From: an uncultured Ruminococcus sp.
GTDB lineage: Bacteria; Bacillota; Clostridia; Oscillospirales; Ruminococcaceae
DNA length: 36,508 nt
Assembly (NCBI RefSeq): GCF_937915125.1
Contig: NZ_CALDMP010000087.1
Location: 1 to 36,508, forward strand
Direction: 5' to 3'
Under the pieces are notes generated by a model that was given only the letters and a program-made list of their open reading frames with translations, searched no databases and had not been told where the DNA came from. Each line of letters begins with the position of its first letter. Position 1 is the first letter of the stretch. A program made the position numbers and the translations under genes. This document shows, piece after piece, positions 33,114 through 36,508 of the stretch.

Positions 33114-33555
33114 CTACACCAGAATCACACTGGACTCACCGAACTTGTGACAGCAGTGTACGGAAAGCAGGTTGTGAGCTGTGATATCAACATCTACAAC
33201 AGCGTCTATGACGTAACGTGTTTCTTTCGCCTTGGCTGCTGCGCATAATGAGGGCAGCCGGCGAAGTCGGAATGAAGATGATTTTCCGTATGATATGATC
33301 CGGGGCTGAAAGAACCGTAAGATATGAACCGTTGTAACCGCTCTGACTGCCCGGTTTTTTACCGCTCTTCTTTCTGAGGCTGCGGTTCTTGTTTATAGGC
33401 TTCCTGAATCCGTGGGGGTTCATTCCGAAAAAACCGTCGATCCATTGTGTTGCAACGGGTTCAATGGTTTTTCTGCATTGCTTTTTCTCACCCATGAGTG
33501 AAGCCCAAATTGCCCTCAACGCCTTGTGCGTAAATGGCTTCAGCGTTTTTGGCAA
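33114..33555 (-). pseudogene. IS66-family transposase relic
   Basis: The open part (33555 to 33187) contains GFRKPINKNRSLRKKSGKKP followed by SQSGYNGSYLTVLSAPDHII, which resembles the N-terminal zinc-finger region of IS66 transposases (SLRKKSGRKPGGQPGHKG...). After IIFIPTSPAALIM the frame is lost. The homologous continuation is in another frame (KETRYVIDAVVDVDITAHNLLSV, about 33140-33215) and ends at a stop near 33114. The central and catalytic DDE parts are missing. So this is a frameshifted, truncated leftover of an old insertion, not an active element. Confidence 0.75.
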
Positions 33556-33615
33556 CCCGAGTTTTACGGATTCAGATCCCTATCAGATACCAATGTGAAA
33601 GCGTGTTGCCAGGCG

Positions 33616-34362
33616 TCACCAATCCTGGAATGAATTTTTATGCCGATACCGTCCGGCGGTTTTTCTGGTTTTCACTCCGTTTTGGAACGCAAAGTCGATC
33701 TGCCCTGTCTCAGTCGTGATGCATACCTTGCGGGGACCGTGACCCAACTGCTCCGGCACATTTGTCCGTATTCCTCTGGAACGGCGAGGATCTGAGTGAT
33801 CTGCTGCAGCGACATGGCGCTTGCGCTCCGTATTGCAGAATACAGAATATTCTTCTTCAGTTCCGTCCACATAACACTGAATTTGACCGGTTTTTGAGGA
33901 AATATCCAGCGTTTCAGTCACGCCCACACCGTAGCAGTTCACCTTGCATAGATTGCCTCGAATGTCAATTTTAGTGGTTTCCACATTCTCCAACAGTATC
34001 TCCCCCGCATCGGAGGATACGCCCAAGTTGCCTGGAAATTTCAGGTCACTTAGGTGTACGCTCTCCGACCTGGATTGGATAATAGCTTTGCCCGTAAAAC
34101 TCTCCGGCAGTTTAATAAGCAGCTGATCGTCCTTTTTCAGATTGATAAGAGCCAGCGTTCCATAAATACCAATCGCTGCATGGTCGATCAGTTTGAGCGT
34201 ATTGCCCTCCTGCTTCACCTCCAAGCTGCGCATAGTGGTGTCCCGCCAACTCAGTTCAATTTTATCCGTGGCGGAGCCCATGACCCGGATGGCAAACAGC
34301 TTGCAGTTTACCTCCAATCGCTCAATCTCCGTCACCGGATATTCTACATACTCAAGTCCCAT
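33616..34362 (-). CDS. DUF4097 family beta-repeat protein
   Basis: The 248-residue protein has the strand-rich pattern of DUF4097 proteins: LEVNCKLFAIRVMGS, LLIKLPESFTGKAIIQSRS, VSSDAGEILLENVETTKIDIRG, DISSKTGQIQCYVDG and ITTETGQIDFAFQNG. These repeats form a right-handed beta solenoid, and members are often linked to cell-envelope stress. It lacks a signal peptide. A basic stretch near 180-200 (ERKRHVAAADHSDPRRSRG) interrupts the repeat pattern and may be an insertion. The ATG at 34362 is two bases after the stop of the TMEM175-like gene and has AAAGGAT upstream, so both are co-transcribed. Confidence 0.78.
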   Translation of the reverse strand: MGLEYVEYPVTEIERLEVNCKLFAIRVMGSATDKIELSWRDTTMRSLEVKQEGNTLKLIDHAAIGIYGTLALINLKKDDQLLIKLPESFTGKAIIQSRSESVHLSDLKFPGNLGVSSDAGEILLENVETTKIDIRGNLCKVNCYGVGVTETLDISSKTGQIQCYVDGTEEEYSVFCNTERKRHVAAADHSDPRRSRGIRTNVPEQLGHGPRKVCITTETGQIDFAFQNGVKTRKTAGRYRHKNSFQDW

Positions 34363-34364
34363 GA

Positions 34365-35207
34365 TTATTCATCCTTTCTGTGAAAATAAGAATTAATGAA
34401 AAGATTAATGAACGCATAGCAGATACCGCCTGCCACAAGAATGGCATAGCACAAAAACGGGTTTAAGCCCAGTGCCGCTACGGAGGTGACAATGGCCAGG
34501 AAAGCCACAATGCTGAAAGCAACAGTCTTGCAGACCTGTATTCTTTGCTTAATGCGATGAACCCTGTACCGTTCCTGAAATGGCTCCGGCAGTTTCAAAA
34601 GCATTTCCTGAAATAACTGCTCTGAAACCGATCTTTCGGACAAATACTGCTGGACAAGTTCCAGCCGTTTCTCCAACTCGATCCGCTCTGAGCTCTTGTC
34701 AGGATCAGTAGCCTGCCAAATGTCCAGAATATCCCGGATTTTCCGCGTCTTCGCCGCCGTATCCAGATGGCTCTCTCGATAGGAGAGAAGGAACTCTACC
34801 AGAACCAGACACTCCATCAGGGCGTACCCGCCCAGATAGACCCCATACAGCAGTTTGCTCCGGCCGGTAGAATCCATGAGCTTTGTCAGTGCAGGGAACA
34901 CGGTAATGACGAACATCAATGCCACATTCAGGATATAGTTGGGGATGCTTGCCGACGAGGTGTTGATCGTCAGAGTGGTATGGATGCTCCAAACACTTGC
35001 CAGAGCCAAAAAACTGATGAGATACACCGTGATCTCTTTCAGCAGAAGAATGAACGCCGCCCAGTCAAATACAGATGTAACGGGAACGGAAATCTCCAAT
35101 GCCATCATGGTCATGGCGATGGCGACCACGCCATCAAACAGGGCGTCAAGCCGTGGGTGAGTACGCTCGGTCAGGTTCTTTAGCTGCCGCTGTTTCCACA
35201 CATTCAA
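34365..35207 (-). CDS. TMEM175-like (DUF1211) membrane protein
   Basis: The 280-residue protein begins with the family signature RLDALFDGVVAIAMTMMALEISVP in the first membrane helix, close to the FSDG motif of bacterial TMEM175 potassium channels. About four further hydrophobic segments follow, then a charged cytoplasmic region (about 150-220) and two helices near the C terminus. The Ser of FSDG is missing (LFDG), so ion selectivity may differ. I prefer the TTG at 35207, eight bases after GGAGG, over the GTG at 35216, which touches the ribosome site. It is divergent from a TetR regulator and shares an operon with the DUF4097 gene. Confidence 0.82.
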   Translation of the reverse strand: MNVWKQRQLKNLTERTHPRLDALFDGVVAIAMTMMALEISVPVTSVFDWAAFILLLKEITVYLISFLALASVWSIHTTLTINTSSASIPNYILNVALMFVITVFPALTKLMDSTGRSKLLYGVYLGGYALMECLVLVEFLLSYRESHLDTAAKTRKIRDILDIWQATDPDKSSERIELEKRLELVQQYLSERSVSEQLFQEMLLKLPEPFQERYRVHRIKQRIQVCKTVAFSIVAFLAIVTSVAALGLNPFLCYAILVAGGICYAFINLFINSYFHRKDE

Positions 35208-35227
35208 AGTAATCACCTCCTTTTGTC

Positions 35228-35328
35228 CAACTAAGGGTTGATTATCCTACCTTCGTATGATATAATTATACTGGAAGTCATGTAGAAATACAATCAGCAG
35301 TTTTTGTGAAAAAGGTTGGATAACCAAC
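35228..35328. promoter_or_regulatory. Divergent overlapping promoters and dyads (TMEM175-like / tetR)
   Basis: Plus strand: TTGATT (35238-35243), 17 bases, TATAAT (35261-35266). Minus strand: TTGTAT (35293-35288), 17 bases, TATAAT (35270-35265). The two -10 boxes overlap in the palindrome TATAATTATA. GGTTGATTATCC (35236-35247) lies over the plus -35 box, and GTTGG-ATAA-CCAAC (35315-35328) lies downstream of it. These similar dyads are likely TetR operators for control of both transcripts. Confidence 0.7.
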
Positions 35329-35364
35329 TCTTTCAGTCAAATAGGTTGAATAGGAGGACTTAGC

Positions 35365-35907
35365 GTGGAACAACAGCGAATGAATTATAATGACCTACGG
35401 GTGCTAAAGACGGAAAAGCTGATTCGCGGTGCATTTCATGAGTTGGCACAGGAAAAACCCATCTCAAAAATCACAGTGAAGGAATTGGTGAAGCGGGCGG
35501 AGATCAACAAGACCACTTTTTACGCCCACTATGAAACCATTCAAGACCTAATCGACACCTTGGAACGGGAGACTATCGTCTACATTGTGGATAACATGGG
35601 CAGTGTGACTCGGCTTTTAGAGGAACCGGAACGATTCATTGATGACCTGTATCATGCTCTGGCTGATTGCCGCATTAACTCCATTTCACACATCAATCCC
35701 AACCACACTGATTTTACCAGGCGGCTGAATCAAAGCATCCATAAGGCATTGGAAGAAAAAGAAGTAGATGTTCGGCAGCATCAGCAGATGCGAATTTTGA
35801 TTCTCTTCATCGTCAGCGGACTTCTGGGTCTGCTACGGAATCCATCGCCCACAGAGGAAACAAACTTGGCATTTATCAAGAAGTTCGTGAGGAATGGGTT
35901 GGGATAA
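35365..35907 (+). CDS. TetR family transcriptional regulator
   Basis: The 180-residue protein has a TetR-type helix-turn-helix in its first 60 residues: KTEKLIRGAFHELAQEKPISKITVKELVKRAEINKTTFYAHYETIQDL. The C-terminal ligand and dimer domain is not recognised. It starts with GTG at 35365, eight bases after GGAGG. It is divergent from the TMEM175-like/DUF4097 pair and probably represses both promoters. The ligand is unknown. Confidence 0.9.
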   Translation: MEQQRMNYNDLRVLKTEKLIRGAFHELAQEKPISKITVKELVKRAEINKTTFYAHYETIQDLIDTLERETIVYIVDNMGSVTRLLEEPERFIDDLYHALADCRINSISHINPNHTDFTRRLNQSIHKALEEKEVDVRQHQQMRILILFIVSGLLGLLRNPSPTEETNLAFIKKFVRNGLG

Positions 35908-36249
35908 GCGAATAAGGCGTAATAGCTCTTGATACTGTAAAAATTGATACAAGCAATAAAACCATTCGTGAGATAACAGATGAAATTATGGCACTTTGAT
36001 ATTGATACCTTCCAGTGTACGCACAGACAAAACCGAATCCCTTACCCCGTAACGGTGCATACGGCATCGTTATGAGGGGTGTGCATTTTTCACCTGTGCG
36101 GGTGCATCGTTACGGGATAAAAAGGCTTTACCGTTATGTTGTATCATTTATATGACGGCAACCGATCCGTTTACGGGTACAGGCACATTCATCGTGCGTG
36201 TTGGTGATACGTACTTCTATTATATCACTTTTCTGAATAAAAACAAAGA
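35908..36249. other. Non-coding region with an inverted repeat and a gene fragment
   Basis: A 27-codon piece (35916-35999) without a start codon reads VIALDTVKIDTSNKTIREIT then DEIMAL and a stop; it looks like the tail of a lost gene that I cannot identify. Further right, CCCGTAACGGTGCA (about 36046-36060) and TGCATCGTTACGGG (about 36103-36116) form a long inverted repeat with one mismatch, with a related copy, GCATCGTTATGAGGGG, between them. The structure fits an end of a mobile element or a structured RNA, but no family is recognised. Confidence 0.4.
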
Positions 36250-36284
36250 CGGCATCCTCCCAATTTCATGTTGGGAGGATGCCG
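36250..36284. terminator. Strong hairpin terminator
   Basis: GGCATCCTCCCAA (36251-36263) pairs perfectly with TTGGGAGGATGCC (36271-36283) around a 7-base loop. It is T-rich on the right and, on the minus strand, followed by GTCTTTGTTTTTA. It probably works in both directions, best on the minus strand. Confidence 0.75.
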
Positions 36285-36336
36285 CTTTCATTTTAGCTTA
36301 TGTATATGCCGTCCCCACAGAGCCATCTGCACGGAC

Positions 36337-36382
36337 TTGAGAGCCACCCTTGCTGGATTTTGAGAGTCACTCTGCCGGAGAG
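36337..36382. repeat. Tandem 23-bp repeat, possible insertion-sequence end
   Basis: TTGAGAGCCACCCTTGCTGG (36337) and TTGAGAGTCACTCTGCCGG (36360) are two similar units 23 bases apart. Multiple short repeats of this kind occur at the ends of IS21-family elements, but no transposase follows, so this may only be a remnant end. Confidence 0.35.
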
Positions 36383-36420
36383 TAGAGCAGCCCGAGAAAA
36401 GGTGATATAATATCATAAGC

Positions 36421-36508
36421 ACACAAATTGGTGTGACTTTGATATTAGGAGGTTGTAAAAAGTCAAGTAAACCATACAACAATTCGCCAGAAAGTGTACA
36501 AAAAGTAT
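36421..36508 (+). CDS. Possible lipoprotein start, cut by the window end
   Basis: An open frame to the window edge reads TQIGVTLILGGCKKSSKPYN and continues. The hydrophobic run ending LGGC, followed by lysines and serines, resembles a lipoprotein signal and lipobox (lipidated Cys at 36454-36456). No ATG with a ribosome site precedes it; the only near starts, GTG 36433 and TTG 36439, would give a signal peptide too short to work. It may be a decayed or 5'-truncated lipoprotein gene. Confidence 0.3.

Noticed and set aside
36152..36340. Short plus-strand frame of 62 codons
   Set aside because: It runs through the perfect hairpin at 36250-36284, has no clear ribosome site and resembles nothing known.
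1..36508. CRISPR array, tRNA or rRNA genes
   Set aside because: I saw no regularly spaced direct repeats with unique spacers, no cloverleaf with the GTTCRANNC T-loop, and no rRNA sequence on either strand.

Overview
The window looks like a chromosomal segment of a Gram-positive anaerobe of the Clostridia, most likely a Ruminococcus-like member of the Oscillospiraceae. The signs are an anaerobic (class III) ribonucleotide reductase, a secreted protein with a type I dockerin, the LL-diaminopimelate aminotransferase (DapL) route to meso-diaminopimelate, a GatCAB amidotransferase, AGGAGG-type ribosome binding sites and many TTGACA-N17-TATAAT type promoters. The genus is an inference; no rRNA or other marker gene is present.

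Layout. 1-3.9 kb: the end of a small repeat, a fused ABC transporter (-) and an alpha/beta hydrolase (+). 3.9-6.8 kb: the nrdD-nrdG operon (-), with a consensus promoter and two NrdR-like boxes. 6.8-8.5 kb: a GNAT acetyltransferase and a secreted dockerin protein (+). 8.5-12.15 kb: a lysine/DAP operon (-) in the order asd, GNAT, dapA, dapB, headed by a lysine riboswitch with a terminator. 12.2-15 kb: queA, an unknown gene and tgt (+), the final steps of queuosine tRNA modification. 15-19.15 kb: hpf (-), then an overlapping FHA / SEDS / penicillin-binding protein trio (+), ended by a 160-bp palindromic repeat. 19.15-24.7 kb: a small alarmone synthetase (-) and the operon gatC, gatA, gatB::aspS (-). 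24.75-32.7 kb: dapF, dapL, an ACT protein, a UPF0210 protein, two flavoproteins and a tyrosine recombinase (+). 32.7-36.5 kb: a looser accessory region with an IS66-type transposase relic, a DUF4097 protein and a TMEM175-like channel (-) divergent from a TetR regulator (+), then repeats and fragments.

The most striking feature is one uninterrupted 956-codon reading frame joining the GatB subunit of the tRNA-dependent amidotransferase to a complete archaeal-type aspartyl-tRNA synthetase. It would covalently link the enzyme that makes Asp-tRNA(Asn) to the enzyme that amidates it. The gatA start in the same operon has its Shine-Dalgarno 29 nt away, with an 8-bp hairpin exactly filling the gap.

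Two loci together encode every step from aspartyl phosphate to meso-DAP (asd, dapA, dapB, dapL, dapF), close to a SEDS/PBP pair that would use DAP-containing peptidoglycan precursors. A MITE-like element sits between the dapF promoter and its start codon, and part of a related copy forms the first 48 bases of the window. No tRNA, rRNA or CRISPR array was seen.
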